From: Pseudomonas viridiflava
GTDB taxonomy: Bacteria > Pseudomonadota > Gammaproteobacteria > Pseudomonadales > Pseudomonadaceae
Assembly: GCF_900580865.1 (NCBI RefSeq)
Contig: NZ_UTBZ01000060.1
Location: 62,001-126,000 of the forward strand
Length of the DNA: 64,000 nucleotides
Direction: 5' to 3'
Below the pieces are notes generated by a model. That model did no database searches, was not told the DNA's origin, and saw nothing but the letters and a program-made list of their open reading frames with translations. Shown here in pieces: positions 1 through 8,114 of the stretch (its first letter is position 1; the number at the start of each line of letters is the position of its first letter). A program made the translations under genes and the position numbers.

Positions 1-53
1 GCCAGCAGCGCCGGCAAGTCTTCAACTACCGCCAAACGAAAAACAGCCTTCAT
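1..53 (-). CDS. GNAT/peptidase C39-type protein, N-terminal fragment
   Basis: The reverse strand opens with an ATG at 53-51 and reads about 17 codons (MKAVFRLAVVEDLPALL) before leaving the window. This looks like the first beta-strand and helix of a GNAT acetyltransferase. In Pseudomonas a fused GNAT/C39-peptidase protein commonly sits beside the RimK-like gene that starts 93 bp away on the other strand, which supports the call. Only the extreme N-terminus is visible, so family assignment is inference from context and a short match. Confidence 0.5.
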   Translation of the reverse strand, partial: MKAVFRLAVVEDLPALL

Positions 54-145
54 ATGACCACCGTAAAAGTTGCGTAACGAAACGAGACTTTCAAAAAACT
101 TCGTGCTTAATAGAAAAGGTCTTGTTCTCCAACGGATCAATCTCT

Positions 146-1720
146 ATGTCAGCGGTACAGGGTCATTGGCGCGAAGTATCCGAGCAAAGTTTGCCGGCGG
201 CAACTTATTTAAGTTCGGCGATTAAGGCATCAAGCCAAGTGTTGATTATTGTCGAACGCAAGGAAGACTGGGCTTCGTACTTTCCCAGCGAAGACATCCT
301 GACGGCGCAGGAATACCTCGAGCACAGCTGTGACAGCGAGCCGGGCAAACGCGTACAGGTGATCAATCTGTGCCGCAGCTACAAGTACCTGGGCCACGGC
401 TACTACTGCTCGCTGCTCGCCGAAGCACGGGGGCACAAGGTGATTCCGTCGGTGCGCACCATCAGCGAGCTGACGAAGAAATCACTCTACGGCCTGGCGC
501 TGGATGACCTCGATAAAACCCTGGAAAAAGCCCTCAGTCACCATCTCTACAGTGATACCGAAGGCTTTACCTTGACCCTGTATTTTGGCCGGACTCATAT
601 CGAGCCGTTACAGGATCTGGCCCGGCAGTTATTTGAAGTATTTCCTTGTCCGATTCTGTTAGTTGAGTTCCGCCGAACTAACGGCTGGCACATCGAAGGT
701 ATAAAGTCCGGCGCCTTGCACAAGTTGCGCGACGATCAAGAAGATCAGTTTGCCAATGCGCTGGATGGTTTCAGTCGTAAAGTCTGGCGCGTGCCGCGCT
801 CGCCGCAAGTGGCGCGCTACGACCTGGCGATTCTGCACGATCCGCAGGAGGCTTTGCCGCCGTCCAACGCCAAGGCACTGGCGAATTTCGTCCGGGTCGG
901 CAAAGGCATGGGCATCGACGTCGAACTGATCGAACGCAAGGATTACGCGCGTCTCGCCGAGTACGACGGCTTGCTGATCCGCGAAACCACCAGCGTCGAC
1001 AATCACACTTACCGATTCGCCAAGAAGGCCGAGAGCGAAGGGCTGGTGGTGATGGATGACCCGACGTCGATTCTGCGCTGCACCAACAAGGTCTATCTGA
1101 CCGACCTGCTCAACAGCCATCAACTGGGCATGCCCGCCACCGAGATCCTTTACAAGGAGCGACCCGAAGACTTCGAACGCGTGGGCGAGCGCCTCGGCTT
1201 TCCGCTGGTACTGAAGATTCCCGACGGTTGTTTTTCTCGAGGTGTGATCAAGGTAGAAAGCCAGCAGGCCCTGCTCGAAGCCACCGCCGAACTGTTCGAA
1301 CACTCGGTGTTGCTGCTGGCTCAGGAATTTTTCTACACCGAGTACGACTGGCGTATCGGCGTGCTCAATCGCAAACCGATTTTCGCCTGCCAGTACTTCA
1401 TGTCCAAGGGCCACTGGCAGATCTATAACCACAAGGCCAAAGGTCAGGACGTCAACGGCGAATGCCGAACGATGGCAATCCACGAGGCACCGCGAGCGGT
1501 GGTGGAACTGGCGGTGAAGACCGCCAACCTGATCGGCGACGGCCTCTACGGGGTCGATCTGAAGCAGGCCGGCGACAAAGTGGTGGTGATCGAAGTCAAC
1601 GATAACCCCAACCTCGACGCCGGCATCGAAGACGCTTATTTGCACGACGATCTTTACTCATTGGTGCTGGAAGAATTCGTGCGCCGCCTGGAACTCAAGC
1701 GTCGCGGCCAAGCGTGGTGA
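146..1720 (+). CDS. RimK family protein (ATP-grasp ligase with RLAN N-domain)
   Basis: About 524 aa if translation starts at the ATG at 146; a TTG at 122 in the same frame is possible. The first ~200 residues match the RimK-like ATP-grasp N-terminal type, and the C-terminal half is an ATP-grasp fold. It shows a lysine-containing strand (PLVLKIPDG), the acidic/asparagine metal site EVNDNPNLD and a glycine-rich ATP-binding segment. Such enzymes form peptide-like bonds by way of acyl-phosphates, but the substrate is not evident. It is divergent from the GNAT/C39-type gene and followed 7 bp later by the CorA-like gene, so those two are probably cotranscribed. It is much longer than classical RimK (~300 aa), so ribosomal protein S6 glutamylation should not be assumed. 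Confidence 0.8.
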   Translation: MSAVQGHWREVSEQSLPAATYLSSAIKASSQVLIIVERKEDWASYFPSEDILTAQEYLEHSCDSEPGKRVQVINLCRSYKYLGHGYYCSLLAEARGHKVIPSVRTISELTKKSLYGLALDDLDKTLEKALSHHLYSDTEGFTLTLYFGRTHIEPLQDLARQLFEVFPCPILLVEFRRTNGWHIEGIKSGALHKLRDDQEDQFANALDGFSRKVWRVPRSPQVARYDLAILHDPQEALPPSNAKALANFVRVGKGMGIDVELIERKDYARLAEYDGLLIRETTSVDNHTYRFAKKAESEGLVVMDDPTSILRCTNKVYLTDLLNSHQLGMPATEILYKERPEDFERVGERLGFPLVLKIPDGCFSRGVIKVESQQALLEATAELFEHSVLLLAQEFFYTEYDWRIGVLNRKPIFACQYFMSKGHWQIYNHKAKGQDVNGECRTMAIHEAPRAVVELAVKTANLIGDGLYGVDLKQAGDKVVVIEVNDNPNLDAGIEDAYLHDDLYSLVLEEFVRRLELKRRGQAW

Positions 1721-1727
1721 GGCGCCG

Positions 1728-2651
1728 ATGATCAACAGCTTCGCACTGAGCCACGGCGCCCTGCAGCGGGTCGAGCGACTGGACGCCGAGGTGATGCTGT
1801 TCAGCAACCCCGATGCCGCCGAGCGCGACTTGCTGCACAGTCATTTCAAGGTCGATGAGCATGCACTGGCGTCAGCGCTGGACCCGGACGAGGTTTCGCG
1901 CATCGAGTTTCATCCCGACCATCTGTTCCTGATCTGGAAACGCCCGGAAAACTACTCCGGTGGTGGCAGCCTGGCGTTTGAAGTGTCGTCCTGCGGACTG
2001 CTGTTTGCGCCCGGGCAACTGCTGGTGATCGCCACCGATGACACGCCGCTCCACGGCCTCGGCACCCGCCAACCGTTGAGCACGCCGCTGGATGTATTGC
2101 TCGACCTGCTGTTCAACAACATCCATCACTACCTCGGGCACCTGAAGGTGATCAAACTGGTCGCCCGTGAGTTGCAGCAGAAATTCAACGCCTCGATGCA
2201 GAACCAGCATCTGGTGCAGATGTTCAATCTCAGCGAAAGCCTGATCTATTACATCAACGCGCTGCACAGCAACGGCGCGGTGCTGACGCGGCTGCGCAAT
2301 CATGCGGAAAAACAGCACTTCGGCAGTGAAGCGATCGGCCTGATCGACGACCTGATCATCGAAAACAACCAGTGCTACAAGCAGGCGGAAATCTACTCCA
2401 CGGTGTTTTCCGGACTGATCGATGCGCGCGGCAATCTGATGAACAACAGCATGAACAACCTGCTGCGCAAACTGACCTTGATCAACGTGGTGTTTTTGCC
2501 GTTGAACCTGATTGCCAGTATTGGCGGCATGTCGGAGTTCAGCATGATGACGGCTGGGACGCCGTGGTGGGTTTCCTATCCGGTGTTTCTGGCGGTGATG
2601 TTGTTGGGGGCCGGGGGGATGTTGTTTGGGCTGCGACGTTTGGCCAGATGA
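1728..2651 (+). CDS. CorA-family membrane protein with altered GMN motif
   Basis: A 307-aa protein with the CorA layout: a long soluble N-terminal domain, a helical stalk and two C-terminal hydrophobic segments (from about 245 and 278). The first segment ends in IGGMSEF where magnesium-transporting CorA proteins have the signature GMN, so the asparagine is replaced by serine. The periplasmic loop is short and contains TPWW. The protein probably handles a divalent cation, but with an altered selectivity motif, so magnesium import should not be taken for granted; zinc export (ZntB-type) is an alternative. It starts 7 bp after the RimK-like gene and is likely translated from the same message. 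Confidence 0.75.
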   Translation: MINSFALSHGALQRVERLDAEVMLFSNPDAAERDLLHSHFKVDEHALASALDPDEVSRIEFHPDHLFLIWKRPENYSGGGSLAFEVSSCGLLFAPGQLLVIATDDTPLHGLGTRQPLSTPLDVLLDLLFNNIHHYLGHLKVIKLVARELQQKFNASMQNQHLVQMFNLSESLIYYINALHSNGAVLTRLRNHAEKQHFGSEAIGLIDDLIIENNQCYKQAEIYSTVFSGLIDARGNLMNNSMNNLLRKLTLINVVFLPLNLIASIGGMSEFSMMTAGTPWWVSYPVFLAVMLLGAGGMLFGLRRLAR

Positions 2652-2674
2652 TTAGTAGTGACTGATCGGACGCT

Positions 2675-2760
2675 TTCGCGAGCAGGCTCGCTCCCACAGG
2701 AGAAAATGCATTTCAACAGGGTGGGAGCGACGGTGCGACGATTCGACCTGCTCGCGAAGG
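2675..2760. repeat. REP doublet (variant right arm)
   Basis: An inverted pair of REP units. The left arm is the usual ttcgcgagcaggctcgctcc. The right arm begins gtgggagcga and ends cctgctcgcgaag but carries about 16 extra bases (cggtgcgacgattcga) between them. It lies between the CorA-like gene and the crotonase gene. Confidence 0.8.
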
Positions 2761-2872
2761 GGCCGGCGCAGGCAAAGTAAAACTCAGGACAGTCCCGCAT
2801 TTGGCCGAACCGCCACCGTGATGCCTTGTTATAGTTCGGGCCTCATTTTCAGCCCGGTAAAGGATCACTGCC

Positions 2873-3685
2873 ATGACTCAATACTCCGCCTTCAGCGTCG
2901 AACTGGCCGACAATATCGCTCATGTGCAGATCAATCGCCCGGAGAAGATCAACTCGATGAACGCGGCGTTCTGGAGCGAGATCGTCGAGATCTTCCAGTG
3001 GATCGACGACACCGACGAAGTGCGCGTGGTGGTGCTCAGCGGCAACGGTAAACACTTTTCCTCCGGCATCGACCTGATGATGCTCGCCGGCGTCGCCAAT
3101 GAACTGGGCAAGGACGTCGGTCGCAATGCGCGCCTGCTGCGCCGCAAGATCCTCTCCCTGCAAGCCTCGTTCAACGCCGTCGACAACTGCCGCAAACCGG
3201 TGCTTGCGGCCATTCAAGGTTATTGCCTCGGTGGCGCCATCGATCTGATCGCGGCGTGCGATATGCGTTACGCCGCCGAAGACGCACAATTCTCGATCAA
3301 GGAAATCGACATCGGCATGGCCGCCGATGTTGGCACTTTGCAACGGTTGCCACGGATCATCGGTGACGGCATGCTGCGTGAACTGGCTTACACCGGTCGC
3401 ACCTTCGGCGCCGAAGAAGCGCGGAGCATCGGCCTGGTCAATCGTGTCTACAACGACAAGGACGCGCTGCTTGAAGGCGTGTTGGACATCGCTCGCGAGA
3501 TCGCATCGAAGTCGCCGATCGCGGTTACCGGCACCAAGGAAATGATCAGCTACATGCGCGACCATCGCATCGACGACGGTCTCGAATACGTTGCCACCTG
3601 GAACGCCGCCATGTTGCAATCCACCGACTTGCGCGTGGCCATGGCCGCCCATATGAGCAAACAGAAACCCGAATTTCTGGACTGA
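2873..3685 (+). CDS. Crotonase, delta(3,5)-delta(2,4)-dienoyl-CoA isomerase-like
   Basis: A 270-aa crotonase-fold enzyme. The segment IKEIDIGMAADVGTLQRLP closely resembles eukaryotic dienoyl-CoA isomerase (ECH1) and retains the acidic residues used by that family. The upstream GGAIDLIAACD supplies another conserved aspartate and part of the oxyanion hole (FSSGIDL). This argues for isomerisation of 3,5-dienoyl-CoA during oxidation of unsaturated fatty acids with odd-position double bonds, rather than plain hydration. The start is supported by AAGGA 9 bases upstream. nudC begins 6 bp after the stop, so the pair is probably an operon. Plain enoyl-CoA hydratase is the alternative. Confidence 0.8.
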   Translation: MTQYSAFSVELADNIAHVQINRPEKINSMNAAFWSEIVEIFQWIDDTDEVRVVVLSGNGKHFSSGIDLMMLAGVANELGKDVGRNARLLRRKILSLQASFNAVDNCRKPVLAAIQGYCLGGAIDLIAACDMRYAAEDAQFSIKEIDIGMAADVGTLQRLPRIIGDGMLRELAYTGRTFGAEEARSIGLVNRVYNDKDALLEGVLDIAREIASKSPIAVTGTKEMISYMRDHRIDDGLEYVATWNAAMLQSTDLRVAMAAHMSKQKPEFLD

Positions 3686-3691
3686 GAAACC

Positions 3692-4522
3692 ATGACATCT
3701 CGCTGGACCACTGCAGTACTGGACACCGATCAACCCGGCGGCTGGGCCGTGGCGCGCAGCCCGGAAGGCTTTTTGTTCGACGACAACGGCGCGCTGTTTC
3801 CGCGCGAATGGCTCAAGCGTCAGGACTTGTCGGTCCTCGCCGAGCATGGCATCGGCCATCTCGATGGCGAGCCGGTGTATCTGCTGGAACTGCGCAGTGC
3901 CAGCGAGGTGCCGGGTTGTAACTGGAAAGGCCTGCGGGCATTCATGCTCGATGGCGATCACACGATCTACAAAGTGCTTGGGTATGCCGCGCAGATCGGC
4001 ACTTGGGCGCGGGAGCATCGCTTCTGCGGCAATTGCGGCCAGGCGATGACCCAGGTGCCGCGCGAGCGGGCGATGTATTGCCAGCCGTGCGATCTGCGCA
4101 GTTATCCGCGGATTTCGCCGAGCATGATTGTGCTGATTACCCGTGGCGACGAGATTCTGCTGGCGCGCTCACCACGGTTTGTCACCGGGGTTTACAGCAC
4201 GCTGGCCGGGTTCGCCGAGCCGGGCGAGTCCGCCGAGGATTGCCTGATTCGGGAAGTGCGCGAAGAAGTGCAGATCGAGGTGCAGAACATTCAGTACATG
4301 GGCAGCCAGTGCTGGCCGTTCCCGCATTCGATGATGCTCGGCTTCCATGCCGAATACGCCGGTGGCGAGATTGTCTGTCAGGAAGACGAGATCGAAGACG
4401 CCCAGTGGTTCAACGTGCACGACCTGCCGCCGCTGCCGGCGTCCAAGTCGATTGCCCGTTACCTGATCGACGTCTACGTGGCGCGGCGTTTAGGCCACGC
4501 TGAACCAGTGCTGCCAGGCTAG
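3692..4522 (+). CDS. nudC: NADH/NAD-cap pyrophosphatase NudC
   Basis: 276 aa, the usual NudC length. A four-cysteine zinc ribbon (CGNCG ... CQPC, about residues 112-133) precedes a Nudix box beginning [20 protein letters not shown] (GX5EX7REVXEE). The family downstream motif SQPWPFPxS appears as SQCWPFPHS, with one substitution. NudC hydrolyses NADH to NMNH and AMP and removes NAD caps from RNA. It follows the crotonase gene by 6 bp. Its 3' end overlaps the convergent TSUP gene by 33 bp, so the two transcripts are antisense over their ends. Confidence 0.93.
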   Translation: MTSRWTTAVLDTDQPGGWAVARSPEGFLFDDNGALFPREWLKRQDLSVLAEHGIGHLDGEPVYLLELRSASEVPGCNWKGLRAFMLDGDHTIYKVLGYAAQIGTWAREHRFCGNCGQAMTQVPRERAMYCQPCDLRSYPRISPSMIVLITRGDEILLARSPRFVTGVYSTLAGFAEPGESAEDCLIREVREEVQIEVQNIQYMGSQCWPFPHSMMLGFHAEYAGGEIVCQEDEIEDAQWFNVHDLPPLPASKSIARYLIDVYVARRLGHAEPVLPG

Positions 4523-5269
4523 GCGCACGGTCAAACCGAGCACCACGGTGATGAACACCGGGCGAATGAATTTGGCGCCACCGCTGATCGCGGTGCGCGC
4601 GCCAAAGAACGCGCCAACCATCACCGACAGGCCCATGCTCAGGCCGATGATCCAGTCCACCTGCCCGGAAAACACGAACACCGACAGCGCCGCAATGTTG
4701 CTGACGAAGTTCATGCTGCGCGCCACGCCGCTGGCCTTGACCAGGTCGATCGGATACAGCAGCAGGCTGCTTACTGTCCAGAACGCGCCTGTGCCCGGAC
4801 CCGCCACGCCGTCGTAGAAACCGAGGCTGAAGCCCTGGGTCGATTGCCATTTCTTTTTGATCGGTGCATTGCTGTCCAGCGGCGCTTTTGGCGTGCCGCC
4901 GAATAGCAGGTACAAGCCACAGGCGAACACGATCACCGGCAGCATCTTGTTCAGCCATTCCGCCGGCAGGTAATGAGCGACGACAGCGCCGGTCAATGCG
5001 CCGACCAGCGTGCCGACAATCGCGTGCACCCATTGCCGAGGGTGGAACAGTTTGCGGCGGTAAAAGGTGAAACTGGCGGTGGCCGAACCGAAAGTCGAAC
5101 TCAACTTGTTGGTGCCCAGCACCAGGTGCGGCGGCAGGCCGGCGGTCAACAGCGCAGGCGTGGTCAACAGACCGCCGCCGCCAGCGATGGCGTCGATGAA
5201 ACCGGCAATGAAAGCGACAAGGGCCAGAATGGCGAGGGTGGTGAGGTCAACGCTGAGTTCGAAGGGCAT
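4490..5269 (-). CDS. TSUP (TauE/SafE) family transporter
   Basis: A 259-aa integral membrane protein. The N-terminal half has the family signature [20 protein letters not shown], and later [15 protein letters not shown] is the second, inverted copy of the same motif. About eight hydrophobic segments are present. TSUP proteins move sulfite, sulfonates or other organic anions across the inner membrane. The neighbouring sfnG gene makes a sulfur role attractive, but it is on the other strand and not an operon partner. The 3' end overlaps nudC tail to tail. Confidence 0.85.
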   Translation of the reverse strand: MPFELSVDLTTLAILALVAFIAGFIDAIAGGGGLLTTPALLTAGLPPHLVLGTNKLSSTFGSATASFTFYRRKLFHPRQWVHAIVGTLVGALTGAVVAHYLPAEWLNKMLPVIVFACGLYLLFGGTPKAPLDSNAPIKKKWQSTQGFSLGFYDGVAGPGTGAFWTVSSLLLYPIDLVKASGVARSMNFVSNIAALSVFVFSGQVDWIIGLSMGLSVMVGAFFGARTAISGGAKFIRPVFITVVLGLTVRLAWQHWFSVA

Positions 5270-5363
5270 GGAATCGGCTTATTCGGCAAGGCGCAGAACG
5301 GGAGCTGCGGGGAGGGCGGTCATGTTACCTGTATCCAACTGTTGCGGCGACCCGGTTGAAGCC

Positions 5364-5432
5364 TTCGCGAGCAGGCTCGCTCCCACATTTTGAAATGCAT
5401 TCCACCCTGTGGGAGCGAGCCTGCTCGCGAAG
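5364..5432. repeat. REP doublet
   Basis: Two inverted REP arms (cttcgcgagcaggctcgctc and its reverse complement) separated by about 25 bases, between the TSUP gene start and the sfnG promoter. Confidence 0.85.
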
Positions 5433-5550
5433 ACATACGTCATGCCGCCCCAAAACCCACTGTTGCCCACACAACAACACGCCAACAAATCCCCCCTCTA
5501 CAAAACATCTGCACCACACAAAAACCCAACAAAACCAGGCATTTCAGGGC

Positions 5551-5566
5551 TGGCACGCTTGCTGCT
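5551..5566 (+). promoter_or_regulatory. Sigma-54 (-24/-12) promoter of sfnG
   Basis: The sequence TGGCACGCTTGCTGCT has GG and GC separated by exactly 10 bases, as RpoN promoters require. It lies about 40 bp upstream of the sfnG ATG. Only one base of the -12 element (CTGC for TTGC) departs from consensus. This agrees with the known control of sfn genes by SfnR, an RpoN-dependent activator. Confidence 0.85.
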
Positions 5567-5606
5567 CTACCACTCCCATCTCCGCAAATGTCCCGAGGAC
5601 ACGCCA

Positions 5607-6689
5607 ATGAGTCAGCAAGCCGTAAAATTTGCCTACTGGGTGCCGAACGTCAGCGGTGGCCTGGTGGTCAGCAAGATCGAACAGCGCACCGATTGGGGCA
5701 TCGACTACAACCGCAAACTGGCGCGGATTGCCGAAGCGGCCGGGTTCGAGTACGCGCTGACGCAGATCCGCTTCACCGCCGGTTACGGTGCCGAGTTCCA
5801 GCATGAGTCGGTTGCGTTCAGCCACGCGTTGCTCGCAGCCACCAGCAAACTCAAAGTGATCGCGGCGATCCTGCCCGGCCCGTGGCAACCAGCGTTGGCC
5901 GCCAAGCAACTGGCGACCATCGACCAACTCACCAACGGCCGCATCGCCGTGAATATCGTCAGCGGCTGGTTCAAGGGCGAGTTCCATGCCATCGGCGAGC
6001 ATTGGCTGGAGCACGACGAGCGTTATCGTCGTTCCGAAGAGTTCATCCGCTCACTGCGTGGGGTCTGGAGCCAGGACAACTTCACCTTTCGCGGCGACTT
6101 CTACCGCTTCGACAATTACAGCCTGAAACCGAAACCACTGGGCCGTCCGGAGATTTTCCAGGGCGGCAGTTCCCGTGCAGCAAGGGACATGGCCGCGCGG
6201 GTTTCGGACTGGTATTTCACCAATGGCAACAGCGTCGAGGGGATCAAGGCGCAGGTCGACGATATTCGTGCCAAAGCAGCGGCGAACAATCATTCAGTGA
6301 AGGTTGGTGTGAATGCCTTTGTCATCGCCCGCGATACCGAAGAAGAGGCTCGGGCCGTGCTCGCGCAGATCATCGAGCAGGCCGATCCCGAAGCGGTGAA
6401 CGCCTTCGGCGATGCGGCTAAGCAGGCCGGCCGGGCTTCGCCGGAGGGTGAGGGCAACTGGGCGAAATCGACCTTTGAGGATCTGGTGCAGTACAACGAT
6501 GGTTTCAAGACCAATCTGATTGGCACGCCGTTGCAGATTGCCGAGCGGATCGTGGCGTTGAAAACGGTAGGTGTGGATCTGGTGCTGGCGGGGTTTCTGC
6601 ACTTTCAGGAAGAGGTCGAATATTTCGGGCGGCGGGTGTTGCCGCTGGTGCGCGAACTGGAGGCCGAGAAGACTTCCGCGGTCGCCTGA
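5607..6689 (+). CDS. sfnG: FMNH2-dependent dimethylsulfone monooxygenase SfnG
   Basis: 360 aa from the ATG at 5607. The open frame extends 66 codons upstream but runs through a REP element and the promoter, and GAGGA precedes this ATG. It is a luciferase-like flavin monooxygenase (TIM-barrel type): FAYWVPNVSGG at the N-terminus, then LPGPWQPALAAKQLAT and NIVSGWFKGEF, closely matching SfnG. The enzyme oxidises dimethylsulfone to methanesulfinate using FMNH2 from a separate reductase, and so feeds sulfur assimilation. It stands alone here, without sfnF or a sulfonate uptake system. The sigma-54 promoter predicts SfnR-dependent induction under sulfate limitation. Confidence 0.92.
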   Translation: MSQQAVKFAYWVPNVSGGLVVSKIEQRTDWGIDYNRKLARIAEAAGFEYALTQIRFTAGYGAEFQHESVAFSHALLAATSKLKVIAAILPGPWQPALAAKQLATIDQLTNGRIAVNIVSGWFKGEFHAIGEHWLEHDERYRRSEEFIRSLRGVWSQDNFTFRGDFYRFDNYSLKPKPLGRPEIFQGGSSRAARDMAARVSDWYFTNGNSVEGIKAQVDDIRAKAAANNHSVKVGVNAFVIARDTEEEARAVLAQIIEQADPEAVNAFGDAAKQAGRASPEGEGNWAKSTFEDLVQYNDGFKTNLIGTPLQIAERIVALKTVGVDLVLAGFLHFQEEVEYFGRRVLPLVRELEAEKTSAVA

Positions 6690-6705
6690 ACCCAGAGGAG
6701 CCAAT

Positions 6706-6792
6706 GTGGGAGCGAGCCTGCTCGCGAAAGCGGTGTGTCAGCAACAACTGCATTGACTGATACGACACCTTCGCGAGCAGGCTCGCTCCCAC
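6706..6792. repeat. REP doublet
   Basis: Inverted REP arms (gtgggagcgagcctgctcgc and complement) around a 40-base spacer, between the convergent sfnG and DUF1348 genes. Confidence 0.85.
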
Positions 6793-6811
6793 CATTGAAT
6801 TCACTGTGAAA

Positions 6812-7291
6812 TCAGAGACCCAGGTCAGACAGCCCCGGATGATCATCCGGGCGCCGGCCCAGTGGCCAGTGGAACTTGCGTTCGCTTTCCTTGATCGGCA
6901 TGTCGTTGATGCACGCGTAGCGCTGGAACATCAGGCCTTGCTCGTCGAATTCCCAGTTTTCATTGCCATAAGAGCGGAACCAGTTGCCCGAATCATCGTG
7001 CCATTCATAGGCGTAACGCACGGCGATGCGGGTATCCGAGTAAGCCCAGAGTTCCTTGATCAAACGATAATCCAGCTCTTTCGCCCATTTACGGGTGAGG
7101 AAGGCCTTGGCCTCCTCACGGCTGTTGGCGAATTCGGCGCGGTTGCGCCACTTGGTGTCGAGGGTGTAGGCCAGCGATACCCGTTCCGGGTCGCGGGAGT
7201 TCCAGCCATCCTCGGCCAGTCGAACTTTCTCGATGGCTGATTTACGGTTGAAGGGCGGTAATGGCGGACGTACCTGGGCTGCAGTAGACAT
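6812..7291 (-). CDS. DUF1348 / NTF2-like protein
   Basis: A 159-aa soluble protein, rich in aromatic residues, with the NTF2-like DUF1348 pattern: [13 protein letters not shown] near residue 26, [13 protein letters not shown], and [17 protein letters not shown]. The family folds into a cone-shaped barrel with a hydrophobic pocket; no reaction is established. It lies 55 bp downstream of a TetR-type gene on the same strand, so it is the likely target of that regulator. Confidence 0.8.
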   Translation of the reverse strand: MSTAAQVRPPLPPFNRKSAIEKVRLAEDGWNSRDPERVSLAYTLDTKWRNRAEFANSREEAKAFLTRKWAKELDYRLIKELWAYSDTRIAVRYAYEWHDDSGNWFRSYGNENWEFDEQGLMFQRYACINDMPIKESERKFHWPLGRRPDDHPGLSDLGL

Positions 7292-7346
7292 GTTCAGTCT
7301 CCCGATCTAATTAATAATTGAACAACAAGTCCGGCTTATTAAGGCG

Positions 7347-7910
7347 TTACAGGTCCAATAACTTTCGCGCCATGCATTGCGCATTATCGGCGGCACTGTG
7401 ATCACCCATCACAAGCGCTACGGTAATGGCACCGTCAATCAGGATCAGCAGCTGTCTGGCCAGCAGTTGCGGATCCTCGGCGCCATGTTCGGTACACAGC
7501 TCGCACACGTAGTCGAGCAGCTTCTGTTTGTGTTCTTTGGCGACCAGCCGCACCGGGTCCTGCGGGTCACCGGTTTCGCCGCTGGTGTTGATGAAGGCGC
7601 AGCCGCGAAAGCCTTCCGAGGCGAACCAGCTCTTGAGCACGGTGAACAGGTTGAGCAGGCGATCGGCCGGGGTTTCGGCCTGATCGACAGCGCTTCTGTA
7701 CCAGTGCATCCAGCGTATGTCGCGGCGTTGCAGGGCGGCGACGGTCAGGGCGTCCTTGTCGGCAAAGTAACGGTAGATGCTTTTTCTGGAGACGCCGGCG
7801 GTTTTCACCAGAAGATCCATGCTGGTGGCAGCGATGCCACTTTTGTAGATCAACTTTTCGGTGACATCCAGAATGATGTCGCGTGTGTCGTTGCTAGTGA
7901 TTTCGTTCAT
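7347..7910 (-). CDS. TetR family transcriptional regulator
   Basis: 187 aa from the ATG at 7910; a TTG at 7946 would add 12 residues but would place the start upstream of the operator-like palindrome. The N-terminal HTH reads AATSMDLLVKTAGVSRKSIY, followed by RYFADKDAL, the typical TetR recognition helix region. The C-terminal domain contains RGCAFINTSGE and looks like a YcdC-type ligand domain. A palindrome lies 13-26 bp upstream of the start. The DUF1348 gene follows on the same strand, suggesting a self-regulated two-gene unit. Confidence 0.85.
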   Translation of the reverse strand: MNEITSNDTRDIILDVTEKLIYKSGIAATSMDLLVKTAGVSRKSIYRYFADKDALTVAALQRRDIRWMHWYRSAVDQAETPADRLLNLFTVLKSWFASEGFRGCAFINTSGETGDPQDPVRLVAKEHKQKLLDYVCELCTEHGAEDPQLLARQLLILIDGAITVALVMGDHSAADNAQCMARKLLDL

Positions 7911-7922
7911 GGGGCGAACAGT

Positions 7923-7936
7923 AGAACGATTGTTCT
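7923..7936. promoter_or_regulatory. Candidate TetR operator (palindrome AGAAC-GATT-GTTCT)
   Basis: A perfect 5+5 inverted repeat around GATT just upstream of the TetR gene start, the position expected for autorepression. The call rests on symmetry and position only. Confidence 0.5.
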
Positions 7937-7958
7937 CCTTTGGCAATGGTTTTTTAAA

Positions 7959-8032
7959 ATCAAAAGATCGCAGCCTTCGGCAGCTCCTACATTGCCCCGT
8001 GTAGGAGCTGCCGAAGGCTGCGATCTTTTGAT
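7959..8032. repeat. Long palindromic repeat (gtaggagctgccgaaggctg family)
   Basis: A near-perfect inverted repeat with arms of over 30 bases (atcaaaagatcgcagccttc ... complement) and a short loop. It belongs to the second Pseudomonas REP family seen repeatedly in this window and lies between the divergent TetR and pssA genes. Confidence 0.85.
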
Positions 8033-8114
8033 CTCTTTACGGGCACTAACAAGACCCGAAGGATGCGATGGTGTAAGCTCTCGGGTTCTTCGGATTCGAC
8101 CCATTGCGAGCCCT

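Noticed and set aside
7377..8114. In-frame 246-codon N-terminal extension of pssA
   Set aside because: It runs antisense through the TetR gene and a palindromic repeat. The family start fits ATG 8115.
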